Notes under the pieces: model-generated
Databases searched by the model: none
The model's input: the letters and a program-made list of their open reading frames with translations, nothing else
Told to the model about the DNA's origin: nothing
In this document: positions 6,494-6,754 of the stretch, piece after piece
Position numbering within the stretch: position 1 is the first letter of the stretch
How the letters are laid out: each line of letters begins with the position of its first letter
Origin: Planctomycetaceae bacterium
Lineage (GTDB): Bacteria > Planctomycetota > Planctomycetia > Pirellulales > Thermoguttaceae
Assembly (NCBI GenBank): GCA_031259095.1
Contig: JAIRLW010000368.1
Span: 1-6,754 of the forward strand
Reading direction: 5' to 3'
Length of the DNA: 6,754 nt
Position numbers and translations under genes: made by a program

Positions 6494-6527
6494 TTGACTA
6501 TACAATCATGCGTTATTATGGTAAAAT
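6494..6527 (+). promoter_or_regulatory. Candidate promoter for thrS
   Basis: TTGACT (6494-6499) with TATGGT 17 nt later (6517-6522) is one reading. The other, which I prefer, is an extended -10 TGGTAAAAT (6519-6527; TAAAAT is 5 of 6) with TATACA (6499-6504) as a weak -35 at 17 nt. Either way transcription would start near 6530, giving a leader of about 55-60 nt without an obvious Shine-Dalgarno sequence or riboswitch-like structure. Confidence 0.45.
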
Positions 6528-6587
6528 ACTCTAATCATTATTTTGAATAGATACCAATTATCAACAATTCAATCTTACATTATCAAT

Positions 6588-6754
6588 ATGAAAATTACTC
6601 TTTCCGATGGAAACGTTAAAGAATACAAAAAAACAGACCCTGAATCGCTTGACATTTTGCGTCATTCCGCCGCACATCTGATGGCTCGTGCGGTGATGCG
6701 TCTGTACGGCAACACTGACAAAAATGTTCAACTCGCATTTGGTCCCGCTGTTGA
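6588..6754 (+). CDS. thrS: Threonyl-tRNA synthetase, N-terminal part (runs off the window)
   Basis: Class II enzyme that charges tRNA-Thr. Only the first 55 codons are present. MKITLSDGNVKEY resembles the opening strands of the TGS domain. It is followed almost directly by DPESLDILRHSAAHLMARA and VQLAFGPAV, the start of the editing domain shared with AlaRS; the HSAAH histidines belong to its usual HxxxH metal motif. In E. coli ThrRS the equivalent RHS motif lies near residue 72; here it begins at residue 25, so roughly 45-50 residues, most of TGS, are missing. The frame is open upstream to a TAA at 6522-6524, but that stretch has no TGS-like sequence. Catalytic and anticodon domains lie outside the window. 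A nucleoside-kinase fusion with TGS-like and editing-like domains is a less likely alternative. Confidence 0.88.
   Translation, partial: MKITLSDGNVKEYKKTDPESLDILRHSAAHLMARAVMRLYGNTDKNVQLAFGPAV

Noticed and set aside
6588..6754. Nucleoside kinase with TGS and ThrRS-like domains instead of ThrRS
   Set aside because: The sequence around HSAAHLMARAV and QLAFGP fits true ThrRS better; the rest of the gene would decide it.

Overview
The window carries four housekeeping genes, all on the + strand: mutL, proS, accC and the 5' end of thrS. All three complete genes have intact family motifs, so none looks like a pseudogene. The genes are separated by AT-rich gaps that are unusually full of palindromic repeats. 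The ThrRS start (LRHSAAHLMARAVMR...QLAFGP), the endonuclease-type MutL and the lack of clear Shine-Dalgarno sequences suggest a bacterium, probably of the Planctomycetota or a relative. That placement is an inference from recalled family resemblance, not from a search.

Layout. Bases 1-417 are non-coding. They hold two copies (A, inverted; B, direct) of an 88-89 bp terminal-inverted-repeat element, a short palindrome that looks like two element ends fused, and a candidate mutL promoter. mutL (418-2586) follows. The 2587-2820 gap contains a large hairpin made of GTCCC/GGGAC blocks spaced mostly 9 nt apart (hairpin 1), then a strong sigma70-like promoter for proS. proS (2821-4617) follows. The 4618-4765 gap has a one-end relic of the first element family and a second 9-nt-period hairpin (hairpin 2) ending about 25 nt before accC. 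accC (4766-6115) is followed with no gap by copy C of the 88 bp element, whose inner stem plus T5 looks like an intrinsic terminator. A non-coding stretch to 6587 includes two long C-tracts and a candidate promoter. thrS starts at 6588 and runs off the window.

The genes do not form one pathway: mismatch repair, two aminoacyl-tRNA synthetases and the biotin carboxylase of fatty-acid synthesis. mutL, proS and thrS each have a TTGAC-type promoter candidate. I see none for accC, so it may be read from the proS promoter through hairpin 2.

The most noteworthy content is between the genes: two independent families of dispersed palindromic repeats placed at gene boundaries. In addition, thrS appears to encode a ThrRS in which most of the N-terminal TGS domain is missing.
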